The notes under the pieces were generated by a model. The model saw only the letters and a list, made by a program, of their open reading frames with translations. It had not been told where the DNA came from and ran no database searches. This document shows, piece by piece, positions 40,504 through 50,342 of a stretch of DNA of 64,000 nucleotides. Positions within the stretch are counted from its first letter, which is position 1; every line of letters begins with the position of its first letter. Origin of the DNA: Thetidibacter halocola (GTDB lineage Bacteria > Pseudomonadota > Alphaproteobacteria > Rhodobacterales > Rhodobacteraceae); assembly GCF_018224955.1 (NCBI RefSeq), contig NZ_JAGTUU010000002.1, forward strand, positions 124,001 to 188,000. The letters are read 5' to 3'. Made by a program: the position numbers and the translations under genes.

Positions 40504-41802
40504 ATGCCGATGCTCACACGCCGTTCCGTTCTGATGACTGGTGCCGCCGCTCTGGTGTTGCCGAAGGTTGCGCTGGCCGCTCCCCTGGTCCTGAGGGCCG
40601 AACCGGTGGTCGCGCAGATCCTGCCTGAGGGCGACGGGACGACGGCGATGCTGGGTTTCAACGGCACGACGCCGGGACCGGAACTGCGCCTGAAACAGGG
40701 GGCGGAACTGGCGGTTCGGTTCGAGAACCGGATGGGCGACGTCTCTGCCATCCACTGGCACGGAATCCGCATCGAGAACGCGATGGACGGGGTGCCGGGC
40801 ATGACGCAACCGCCCGTCGGGGATGGTGAGGATTTCGACTATCGCTTTACCGTGCCGGATGCGGGCACCTACTGGTATCACTCACATCACCGCTCATGGG
40901 AGCAGGTGGCACGTGGACTCTACGGTCCCCTGATCGTCGAAGAGCCGAACCCGCCTGCCGTCGATCACGACATCACCGTGATCGTCGATGACTGGCGACT
41001 GGAAGAGTCCGGCACGATGATGGAGGGCTTCGGGAACATGCACGATTTCGCCCATGCCGGGCGGATGGGCAATTTCGCCCGCGCGATTCCCTCGGTGGCC
41101 GAAGTGCGGCGGGGTGACCGGGTGCGGCTGCGTCTCATCAACGTGGCGACGGCGCGGATCTTTCCGGTGCAGTTGTCGGGCGTGGCGGGCAAGGTCGTGG
41201 CGCTGGACGGGATGCCGCTGCGCGCGACGCGCGACATTGGCGACCTGGTGCTGGCCCCGGCGCAGCGGGTCGACATCATCGCGGATGTGCAGGACGACGT
41301 GCGTTTCGACTTTCCGACTCGGGACGAGCCTTATGAAATGGGCCGGATCGCGGTTGCAGGCGAGAATCCCGCGCCGCTGGGCGGTGCGATCTCGGCGCTG
41401 CCCGCGGCCTCTGTCGCCGCGCCCGGCACGCCGACCCAGAACCTGACCCTGCGGATGCAGGGTGGCGCAATGGGCGCTGGGCATGGCGGCGACGACATCT
41501 GGGCCTTCAACGATGTCTCCGGGATGAAGGACGCGCCCTTTGCCACCTTCAAGCGCGGCGAGACAGCCCGGATCACAATGATCAACGACACCGCGTGGCC
41601 GCATGGCATCCACCTGCACGGGCACCACTTCTTCGAGGTGGCGGATGGCCAGCCCGGCGATCTGCGCGACACGTCTTTCGTCCAGCGCGGGGAGACTCGC
41701 GAGATTCTCTGCACCTTCGACAACCCGGGCAAGTGGATGTTGCACTGTCACATGCTGGGACACCAGGCCTCGGGTATGATGACTTGGGTCGAGGTAGCCT
41801 GA
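40504..41802 (+). CDS. Multicopper oxidase with twin-arginine leader
   Basis: 432 residues. A Tat-type leader (LTRRSVLMTGAAALVLPKVALA) and three cupredoxin domains. All copper motifs are present: HWHG at about residue 84, YWYHSHH at about 125, HGIHLHGHHF at about 367, and HCHMLGHQASGMM at about 414. The shape fits the SufI/CueO/laccase group. It may oxidise Cu(I) or organic substrates in the periplasm. AAGGAGAGG lies before the ATG. It is not linked to the copA-cueR operon 16 kb away. Confidence 0.92.
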   Translation: MPMLTRRSVLMTGAAALVLPKVALAAPLVLRAEPVVAQILPEGDGTTAMLGFNGTTPGPELRLKQGAELAVRFENRMGDVSAIHWHGIRIENAMDGVPGMTQPPVGDGEDFDYRFTVPDAGTYWYHSHHRSWEQVARGLYGPLIVEEPNPPAVDHDITVIVDDWRLEESGTMMEGFGNMHDFAHAGRMGNFARAIPSVAEVRRGDRVRLRLINVATARIFPVQLSGVAGKVVALDGMPLRATRDIGDLVLAPAQRVDIIADVQDDVRFDFPTRDEPYEMGRIAVAGENPAPLGGAISALPAASVAAPGTPTQNLTLRMQGGAMGAGHGGDDIWAFNDVSGMKDAPFATFKRGETARITMINDTAWPHGIHLHGHHFFEVADGQPGDLRDTSFVQRGETREILCTFDNPGKWMLHCHMLGHQASGMMTWVEVA

Positions 41803-41846
41803 GTCGGGCTTGCCTGGCGGCGCGCGGTAAACGCGACGAATTGCGA

Positions 41847-41866
41847 CACTGTATACCACTGTATGC
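41847..41866 (+). repeat. Tandem 10-base repeat in the idh leader
   Basis: CACTGTATAC followed at once by CACTGTATGC, one mismatch, 60 bases before the idh start. The 10-base period equals about one helical turn, so a regulator could bind both on one DNA face; part may also be the -10 region of the idh promoter. Confidence 0.4.
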
Positions 41867-41925
41867 TGTAGACGCCGCGCTTTGCTTTGGATATGGGAGG
41901 GCCAGCGAAATGAAAGGGGTTCCCC

Positions 41926-44127
<2,202 letters not shown>

Positions 44128-44134
44128 TCCTGGT

Positions 44135-44190
44135 GCGGGCAACTTCCGTCGACGGAAGTTGCACATTTCCTCGATGAAATGTGCGCCCGC
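44135..44190 (+). other. Three-stem structured element in the idh 3' region
   Basis: A 24-base perfect palindrome at 44139-44162 (arms GCAACTTCCGTC / GACGGAAGTTGC) abuts a second hairpin at 44161-44184 (GCACATTTC, 6-base loop, GAAATGTGC). Both are enclosed by GCGGGC (44135-44140) pairing with GCCCGC (44185-44190). Together they can form a three-way junction in RNA. No protein gene covers it. Confidence 0.6.
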
Positions 44191-44200
44191 TTCGAAATCC

Positions 44201-44235
44201 GGCCCCGGCAGGTTCCCTGCCGGGGCCTTTTTCTT
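44201..44235 (+). terminator. Strong intrinsic terminator of idh
   Basis: GGCCCCGGCAGG (44201-44212), loop TTC, CCTGCCGGGGCC (44216-44227), then TTTTTCTT: a perfect 12-bp stem and a U tract. Confidence 0.92.
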
Positions 44236-44278
44236 GTGCAATCGGGGCCCGGCGATGAAAATTTCGACCCTCGCGAAT

Positions 44279-44296
44279 TTTTACCGATTGATAAAA
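44279..44296. promoter_or_regulatory. Putative RutR-type operator before preT
   Basis: TTTTACCGATTGATAAAA matches, at 15 of 18 positions, the palindrome at 48272-48289 before the amidase gene. It lies 50 bases before preT, a normal operator position. The outer bases continue the inverted repeat (GAATTTTTA / TAAAATTTC, 8 of 9). Confidence 0.6.
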
Positions 44297-44345
44297 TTTC
44301 TGCCTGTGGCAGGCTCGTGGGAAACGACAAGGACAGGGAGACGCC

Positions 44346-45680
44346 ATGACCAGTCCCTTCACGCCGGGAATCGCCTCGGGCCGACTGGACGCCGAGACGC
44401 TGGCCCGGAACTTTTCCGACCTGCACCCGGCCTATGACCCGCACGAGGCCGCCGTTGCCGCGGATCGGTGCTATTTCTGCCATGACGCACCCTGCATCAC
44501 GGCCTGCCCGACCGACATCGACATCCCGCTGTTCATCCGTCAGATCGCCTCGGGCATGCCCGAGGCGGCGGCGCGCACGATCCTGGAGCAGAACATCCTC
44601 GGCGGCATGTGCGCCCGCGTCTGCCCGACAGAGACGCTTTGCGAAGAGGCCTGTGTGCGCGAGGCGGCAGAGGGCAAGCCGGTCGAGATCGGACGCCTGC
44701 AGCGCTATGCCACCGACAGCTTGATGGCGCGGCAGGGACATCCCTTCACCCGGGCGCCCGAGACGGGCCGGCATGTGGCAGTCGTCGGGGCTGGGCCGGC
44801 AGGCCTGGCCTGCGCGCATCGGCTGGCGATGAAGGGCCACACGGTCACGATCTACGAGGCTCGGCCAAAGGCGGGCGGGCTGAACGAATACGGCATCGCC
44901 GCCTACAAGAGCACTGACGATTTCGCTGCGCGCGAGGTCGACTGGCTGCTGGGCATCGGCGGGATCACGATCGAATACGGCAAGGCGCTGGGCCGCGACA
45001 TCACGCTGGACGGGTTGCGCGGCACACATGACGCGGTGTTCCTGGGCATCGGCCTGGGCGCGGTGAACGCGCTCGAGGCCGAGGGCGCCGACAAGGACGG
45101 TGTCGGCGACGCGGTGGATTTCATCGCAATCCTGCGGCAGGCAGAGGACAAGGCGGCGCTGCCGGTGGGGCGCAACGTGGTGGTGATCGGCGGCGGCATG
45201 ACCGCCATCGACGCCGCTGTGCAGTCGAAACTGCTGGGCGCCGAAAACGTCACCGTTGCTTATCGCCGGGGCGCGGATCGCATGGGCGCTTCGCAGTTCG
45301 AACGCGACCTTGCTACCTCGAAGGGCGTGCGCATCCTGACCGATGTCGTGCCCAAGGCAGTGCATGGCAACGGCGCCGCACGCGAGATCGAGTTGGAATA
45401 CACCGCCGAGGGGCCGGACGGGCTGAAGGGCACGGGCGAGACCCTGCGCCTGCCCGCCGACCAGGTGCTGCGCGCCATCGGCCAGGTGCTGGACCCGGTC
45501 GACGGGCTGACGCTGGACGGGCGCAAGATCGCGGTGACCGGCGCGGGTCGCACCTTTCTGCCCGGGGTCTGGGCCGGCGGAGACTGCACGCCGGGCGAGG
45601 ACCTGACCGTGGTGGCCGTGGCCGAGGGCCGCGATGCCGCCGAAGACATTCACGCGACCCTGACGGGTATGGTCTCATGA
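44346..45680 (+). CDS. preT: NAD-dependent dihydropyrimidine dehydrogenase subunit PreT
   Basis: 444-residue flavoprotein, the electron-input half of PreTA, which reduces uracil or thymine to the dihydro form. N-terminal ferredoxin-like cysteines CYFCHDAPCITACPTDIDIPLF and CARVCPTETLCEEACVRE for two [4Fe-4S] clusters, FAD loop VAVVGAGPAGLACAH, NAD loop VVVIGGGMTAIDAA, and the end GDCTPGEDLTVVAVAEGRDAAEDI (part). It resembles GltD, but the gene context (preA, hydA) settles the call. Operon preT-160-residue gene-preA. Confidence 0.93.
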   Translation: MTSPFTPGIASGRLDAETLARNFSDLHPAYDPHEAAVAADRCYFCHDAPCITACPTDIDIPLFIRQIASGMPEAAARTILEQNILGGMCARVCPTETLCEEACVREAAEGKPVEIGRLQRYATDSLMARQGHPFTRAPETGRHVAVVGAGPAGLACAHRLAMKGHTVTIYEARPKAGGLNEYGIAAYKSTDDFAAREVDWLLGIGGITIEYGKALGRDITLDGLRGTHDAVFLGIGLGAVNALEAEGADKDGVGDAVDFIAILRQAEDKAALPVGRNVVVIGGGMTAIDAAVQSKLLGAENVTVAYRRGADRMGASQFERDLATSKGVRILTDVVPKAVHGNGAAREIELEYTAEGPDGLKGTGETLRLPADQVLRAIGQVLDPVDGLTLDGRKIAVTGAGRTFLPGVWAGGDCTPGEDLTVVAVAEGRDAAEDIHATLTGMVS

Positions 45681-46159
45681 GCACGCTGAGCCAGGCCGAA
45701 CGGAGAGCGCTGGACACAATTCCAACCACCTCCAACCCGGACAAGCTCAGAAATCTCATTGCCAATGCGCGGCGCATCGGTACGCAAACCGTGGAACGGG
45801 CTGCGTTCGCCCGACTGTGCGAAATTCAACCGTCAGCCGAACCCGGCACCGTTGAGCACGATGTATGGCAGTCAATTCACGCACTTGAAGAGATGTTGAA
45901 GGATGAACGTGGAAAGACAGTTCGGCTTTCCCGCACCCGGCAGAAGATCGAAAGAGATGGTGAAGCGAAGACTGCTGCAGACCTGACTTTGAAGCCCGAA
46001 GTCTCTGCCGGTTTCAGGGATCTGATAGACCGAGGGCACCCAGAGCTCACGTTTGAGGCTGTAGTTCTTCGGCACCCTGAAGTCTTTGACGAACAAACGA
46101 GAAATGCAGCCTCCGCCCGATTAAACGCGGCGGGGATCATCCCTAGCGAACTCCAATAA
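45677..46159 (+). CDS. Unrecognised 160-residue protein inserted in the pre operon
   Basis: I do not recognise this protein. It starts with ATG overlapping the preT stop by 4 bases and ends 19 bases before preA. The middle is highly charged (KDERGKTVRLSRTRQKIERDG) and the C-terminal half (GFRDLIDRGHPELTFEAVVLRHPEVF) looks like a compact helical module; there is no membrane segment or signal. Three sampled 60-base lines give 53-58% G+C, below the flanking enzymes. PreT and PreA are otherwise adjacent in known pre operons, so the gene looks acquired. Confidence 0.8.
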   Translation: MSTLSQAERRALDTIPTTSNPDKLRNLIANARRIGTQTVERAAFARLCEIQPSAEPGTVEHDVWQSIHALEEMLKDERGKTVRLSRTRQKIERDGEAKTAADLTLKPEVSAGFRDLIDRGHPELTFEAVVLRHPEVFDEQTRNAASARLNAAGIIPSELQ

Positions 46160-46178
46160 ATCAGGAGGTTCAACACCC

Positions 46179-47486
46179 ATGGCCGATCTCACGAGCAATT
46201 TCCTGGGGATCAAGTCCCCCAACCCGTTCTGGCTGGCCTCGGCGCCGCCGACCGACAAGGAATACAACGTCCGCCGCGCCTACGAGGCCGGCTGGGGCGG
46301 TGTCGTCTGGAAGACTCTGGGCGAGGAAGGTCCGCCCGTCGTCAACGTGAACGGCCCGCGTTACGGCGTGGTCTATGGCGCCGATCGCCGCGTGCTGGGC
46401 ATCAACAACATCGAGTTGATCACCGACCGGCCGCTCGAGGTGAACCTCGAGGAAATGGCGCGGGTCAAGGCGGACTACCCCGACCATGCGCTGATCGCCT
46501 CGATCATGGTTCCCTGCGACGAGGACAGCTGGAAACGCATCCTGCCGCGCGTGGCCGAGACGAATTGCGACGGGATCGAGCTGAACTTCGGCTGTCCGCA
46601 CGGGATGTCCGAACGCGGCATGGGATCTGCCGTGGGGCAGGTGCCGGAATACATCGAGATGGTCGCGCGCTGGTGCAAGAAGTACTACGACCGGCCCGTG
46701 ATCGTGAAGCTGACGCCGAACATCACCGACATCCGCTATCCGGCGCGGGCGGCGAAGAATGGCGGCGCCGATGCGGTCAGCCTGATCAATACGGTGTCGT
46801 CCATCACCAGCGTGAACCTCGACAATTTCAGCCCGGAACCGTCGATCGACGGCAAGGGCAGCCACGGGGGCTATTGCGGCCCGGCGGTCAAGCCCATCGC
46901 GCTGAACATGGTGGCCGAGATCGCCCGCGACCCGCAGACCCGCGGCCTGCCGATCAGCGGCATCGGTGGCGTCACCACCTGGCGCGACGCGGCGGAATTC
47001 ATGGCGCTGGGCGCCGGGAACGTGCAGGTCTGCACCGCCGCCATGACCTATGGGTTCAAGATAGTCGAAGAGATGAAGCGCGGCCTGTCGGCCTGGATGG
47101 ATGAAAAGGGATATGCCACTCTCTCCGACTTTGTCGGCAAGGCGGTGCCCAATGTCACCGACTGGCAGTACCTGAACCTGAACTACGTCACCAAGGCGCG
47201 GATCGACCAGGACGCCTGCATCAAGTGCGGCCGCTGCTATGCCGCCTGCGAGGATACCAGCCACCAGGCGATCTGGATGCACGAGGGCCGGGTGTTCGAG
47301 GTCAACGATGCGGAATGCGTTGCCTGCAATCTCTGCGTCGATGTCTGCCCGGTCGAGAACTGCATCACGATGGAGCGGATGCCCGCTGGTTCGGTCGACC
47401 CGCGCACCGGCAAGACCGTGTCGGACGAGTATGCCAACTGGACGACGCACCCCAACAACCCGATGGCGGTCAAGGCGGCGGAGTGA
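46179..47486 (+). CDS. preA: NAD-dependent dihydropyrimidine dehydrogenase subunit PreA
   Basis: 435 residues. The N-terminal FMN TIM-barrel resembles dihydroorotate dehydrogenase (LTSNFLGIKSPNPFWLASAPPT, NFGCPHGMSERGMGSAVGQ, GIGGVTTWRDAAEFMALGAGNVQVCTAAM in parts); the C-terminal ferredoxin domain has CIKCGRCYAACEDTSHQ and CVACNLCVDVCPVENCI. It holds the pyrimidine-reducing site of PreTA. A strong ribosome site (CAGGAGG) precedes the ATG, so translation does not depend on the inserted gene. Confidence 0.95.
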   Translation: MADLTSNFLGIKSPNPFWLASAPPTDKEYNVRRAYEAGWGGVVWKTLGEEGPPVVNVNGPRYGVVYGADRRVLGINNIELITDRPLEVNLEEMARVKADYPDHALIASIMVPCDEDSWKRILPRVAETNCDGIELNFGCPHGMSERGMGSAVGQVPEYIEMVARWCKKYYDRPVIVKLTPNITDIRYPARAAKNGGADAVSLINTVSSITSVNLDNFSPEPSIDGKGSHGGYCGPAVKPIALNMVAEIARDPQTRGLPISGIGGVTTWRDAAEFMALGAGNVQVCTAAMTYGFKIVEEMKRGLSAWMDEKGYATLSDFVGKAVPNVTDWQYLNLNYVTKARIDQDACIKCGRCYAACEDTSHQAIWMHEGRVFEVNDAECVACNLCVDVCPVENCITMERMPAGSVDPRTGKTVSDEYANWTTHPNNPMAVKAAE

Positions 47487-47491
47487 GGAAA

Positions 47492-47538
47492 GGGGGCTCT
47501 GCCCCCGTCTCCCTTCGGTCGACTCCCCCGGAGTTTTT
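47492..47538 (+). terminator. Double hairpin terminator after preA
   Basis: First GGGGGC-TCT-GCCCCC (47492-47506), then ACTCC-CCC-GGAGT (47522-47534) followed by TTTT. They separate convergent preA and the TetR gene. The second hairpin, with the following GGCAAGATGAAG-like bases, has the look of a common Rhodobacteraceae intergenic element (from memory). Confidence 0.65.
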
Positions 47539-47554
47539 CGGGCAAGATGAAGGC

Positions 47555-48184
47555 TCAGGGCGTCAGCAGGCGCCTGAACAGCGTTTCCAGATGCGCCTCG
47601 GCGCGGGGAAAGGGGTCGCCCGCTCCAAGGACCGCATGCACCTGCACGTCGAAATCGGCGTAGTGCTGGGTCAGCGCCCAGACCGAGAAGATCAGGTGCA
47701 CCGGGTCGACAGGGGCAATGCGGCCTTCGTCGATCCAGCGCTGGATGACCGCCGCCCGATCCTCGACCAATTCGCGCAATTCGCCTTCGAGGGCGGGCAG
47801 GATGCGCGGGGCGCCCTGCAGGATCTCGTTGGCAAACAGCCGGCTTTCGCGCGGGAAGTCTCGGGCGAGGGCCAGCTTGCGGTGGACATAGGCTAGGAGT
47901 TCGTCGACCGGTTCTCCGTTCGGGTTAACCGCCTTGAGCGGGTCAAGCCATGTGTGCAGCAGGCCGGTCAGCAATTCCTCGTGGATCGCTTCCTTGGACG
48001 GGTAGTAGTAAAGCAGGTTCGGCTTCGACAGCCCGGCCTCGGCGGCGATCCGGTCGAGAGTGGCGCCGCGGAACCCTTCCTGCGAAAAGACCGTCAGGCC
48101 GGCCTCGAGGATGGCTTCGCGTTTCTCGCGCTGGATCCGGGTCATTGTCTGTTCCGGCTCTTGCCCTGCGTTGATGTCGGTCAT
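47555..48184 (-). CDS. TetR-family regulator, RutR-like (pyrimidine catabolism)
   Basis: 209 residues. N-terminal helix-turn-helix (FSQEGFRGATLDRIAAEAGLSKPNLLYYYPSKEAIHEELL in parts) with a long helical ligand domain and the end QHYADFDVQVHAVLGAGDP typical of RutR, the uracil/thymine-responsive repressor. ATG at 48182-48184 follows a short basic start. It lies between the pre operon and the amidase-hydA operon, each preceded by a RutR-like palindrome, which supports this role. Without a search, RutR identity is strong but not certain. Confidence 0.85.
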   Translation of the reverse strand: MTDINAGQEPEQTMTRIQREKREAILEAGLTVFSQEGFRGATLDRIAAEAGLSKPNLLYYYPSKEAIHEELLTGLLHTWLDPLKAVNPNGEPVDELLAYVHRKLALARDFPRESRLFANEILQGAPRILPALEGELRELVEDRAAVIQRWIDEGRIAPVDPVHLIFSVWALTQHYADFDVQVHAVLGAGDPFPRAEAHLETLFRRLLTP

Positions 48185-48271
48185 CCGCGTCCCTCGTCTG
48201 CCCAATCGGCCGTCACATGCCCGTTCCTGCGGCAACTCGCTTGACTGAGGGCCGCCCTCTGGTAGCGTTTG

Positions 48272-48289
48272 TTTGACCGATTGGTCAAA
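48272..48289. promoter_or_regulatory. RutR-type operator between the TetR gene and the amidase gene
   Basis: TTTGACCGATTGGTCAAA: a palindrome with 7-base arms. It matches the E. coli RutR consensus TTGACCAnnTGGTCAA except one central base. Position, 47 bases before the amidase start and 88 bases from the divergent TetR start, suits control of both. Confidence 0.75.
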
Positions 48290-48335
48290 TCGAGGCAAGC
48301 CCGCATCAGACGGGTCCAACACGGGGAGTGACGCC

Positions 48336-49586
48336 ATGGCAGCACCAGCAGCCAACATGACCATCAATGCCGACCGGCTGTGGGACAGCCTGATGGAGAT
48401 GGCAAAGATCGGCCCGGGTGTGGCGGGCGGCAACAACCGGCAGACGCTGACGGACGCCGATGCCGAGGGGCGCGCGCTGTTCCAGAAATGGTGCACGGAC
48501 GCGGGCTGTTCCATGGGGCTCGACCAGATGGGCAACATGTTCGCGCGGCGCGAGGGGACGGACCCCGATGCGCTGCCGGTCTACGTCGGCTCTCACCTCG
48601 ATACGCAGCCGACGGGCGGAAAGTATGACGGGGTGCTTGGAGTGCTCGGTGGGCTGGAGGTGATCCGCACGCTGAACGATCTCGGGATCAAGACGAAACA
48701 TCCGATCGTCGTGACCAACTGGACGAACGAGGAAGGCACCCGGTTCGCGCCGGCGATGCTGGCCTCGGGCGTGTTTGCCGGCATCCACACGCAGGACTGG
48801 GCCTATGACCGCACGGACGCGGCGGGCAAGCGGTTCGGCGACGAGCTGGATCGGATCGGCTGGAAGGGCGAGGAAGAGGTGGGCGCGCGCAAGATCCACG
48901 CCTTTTTCGAACTGCATATCGAGCAGGGGCCCATTTTGGAAATCGAGGGCAAGGATATCGGTGTCGTCACCCACGGGCAGGGCCTGACCTGGACGCAGGT
49001 GACGGTGACGGGGCGCGATTCGCATACCGGAAGCACGCCGATGCCGATGCGCAAGAACGCGGGTCTCGGCATGGCGCGGATCCTGGAAAAGGTCGACGAG
49101 ATCGCGTGGAGCCATGCGCCCCACGCGGTCGGCGCGGCCGGGCATATTGACGTCTACCCGAACTCGCGCAACGTGATCCCCGGCAAGGTGGTGTTCACGG
49201 TCGATTTCCGGTCTCCCGACCTGAGCGTGATCCAGGCGATGGACAAGCAGCTGCGCGAGGAAGCGACGAAGATTTGCGACGAGATGGGTCTGACGGTGGA
49301 ATTCGAGAAGGTCGGCGGGTTCGACCCGGTGACCTTCGACGAGGGCTGCGTCTCGGCCATCCGCAACGCGGCGGAGCGGCTGGGCTATAGCCACATGAAC
49401 ATCATCTCGGGTGCGGGGCATGATGCCTGCTGGATAAACCGTGTCGCTCCGACCGCCATGGTGATGTGCCCCTGCGTGGATGGCCTCAGCCACAACGAGG
49501 CCGAGGAAATCAGCAAGGACTGGGCCAAGGCCGGGACGGACGTGCTGTTCCACGCGGTGGTTGAGACGGCGGAGATCATGGAGTGA
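48336..49586 (+). CDS. Zn-dependent hydantoinase/carbamoylase-family amidase, probable beta-ureidopropionase
   Basis: 416 residues, M20-like amidase. Metal and substrate motifs: GSHLDTQPTGGKYDGVLGVL, NWTNEEGTRFAPAM, and SGAGHDACWI. In this context it probably cleaves N-carbamoyl-beta-alanine, the third step of reductive pyrimidine breakdown; specificity is inferred from hydA and preTA. ATG 48336 follows GGGGAGTG; the in-frame start at 48273 lies within the operator and is rejected. Stop overlaps the next gene by 4 bases. Confidence 0.9.
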   Translation: MAAPAANMTINADRLWDSLMEMAKIGPGVAGGNNRQTLTDADAEGRALFQKWCTDAGCSMGLDQMGNMFARREGTDPDALPVYVGSHLDTQPTGGKYDGVLGVLGGLEVIRTLNDLGIKTKHPIVVTNWTNEEGTRFAPAMLASGVFAGIHTQDWAYDRTDAAGKRFGDELDRIGWKGEEEVGARKIHAFFELHIEQGPILEIEGKDIGVVTHGQGLTWTQVTVTGRDSHTGSTPMPMRKNAGLGMARILEKVDEIAWSHAPHAVGAAGHIDVYPNSRNVIPGKVVFTVDFRSPDLSVIQAMDKQLREEATKICDEMGLTVEFEKVGGFDPVTFDEGCVSAIRNAAERLGYSHMNIISGAGHDACWINRVAPTAMVMCPCVDGLSHNEAEEISKDWAKAGTDVLFHAVVETAEIME

Positions 49587-50341
49587 GTGATCGCAGCATT
49601 TCCATTCTAGGATTAGTATTGGCCCTTTTCGCCGCGATTTTTGCAGGCGGAGCCCTCTATTTCGCTTGGAAAGCCGACCAATCTGTTCAAGGTGCTGTAA
49701 AAATAGAATTCTTAGATTTTGACGTTACGGGGCATGAGCGCTGCTGTGTAAATTTTCAGTGGAGGTTTCAAGCTACTAATTATTCAGTCTACGATAGATT
49801 CTTGACTAGCGCATCATTCGACTCTGGTCAGTATGACATCGTGTCTGAAGTTTTTCTATCCGATGACGTGAGAAACGTTCTTTCCCAAAACTACTTTGGA
49901 GAATCTGCTAGCCGGATAGTTGTTCCGGGCCGAGGCAGCATTACTCTATATGCTAATGCTCCACTGCAATTAGGAATGCTCAGTCAGAAAAACAAAATGT
50001 ATCCATTAGATAGTTCCGGGAACAACAGTGATCCATTCTGGGCCGGAGTAGAGGCAAGTGAAGCGGTCAAACACGCTTGGAAAGAAAATTTTGAAGAAAG
50101 ACTAGCGAAATATGTTGAGAATTATGATCCGGAGTTTGACAGCATTATTATCCAAGCGATCAGAGGGTGCCGGTCAAACCTAAGACTCTTCCCGTCTCAA
50201 TGCGGGCGGTTGTCGGTAGAATTGGATGACGGTTCTCTCGTCAATTCCGATGAAATTCTTGTTGGGTTCTTTCCAAATTATCTGAGTATGCCGCCACAAA
50301 GTGCAGTGGAACGCTTTGGCGATCAACCGGAGATCAAATGA
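49583..50341 (+). CDS. Unrecognised 252-residue membrane-anchored protein, AT-rich
   Basis: I do not recognise this protein. A single N-terminal membrane anchor (SILGLVLALFAAIFAGGALY, residues 6-25) is followed by a predicted periplasmic domain with four cysteines (VTGHERCCVNF; GCRSNLRLFPSQCG). It starts with GTG overlapping the amidase stop by 4 bases and ends 1 base before the hydA ATG. Sampled 60-base lines are 38-45% G+C, far below its neighbours, and use A/T-ending codons. It interrupts what is normally amidase-hydA. Recent horizontal acquisition is likely. Confidence 0.82.
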   Translation: MSDRSISILGLVLALFAAIFAGGALYFAWKADQSVQGAVKIEFLDFDVTGHERCCVNFQWRFQATNYSVYDRFLTSASFDSGQYDIVSEVFLSDDVRNVLSQNYFGESASRIVVPGRGSITLYANAPLQLGMLSQKNKMYPLDSSGNNSDPFWAGVEASEAVKHAWKENFEERLAKYVENYDPEFDSIIIQAIRGCRSNLRLFPSQCGRLSVELDDGSLVNSDEILVGFFPNYLSMPPQSAVERFGDQPEIK

Positions 50342-50342
50342 C

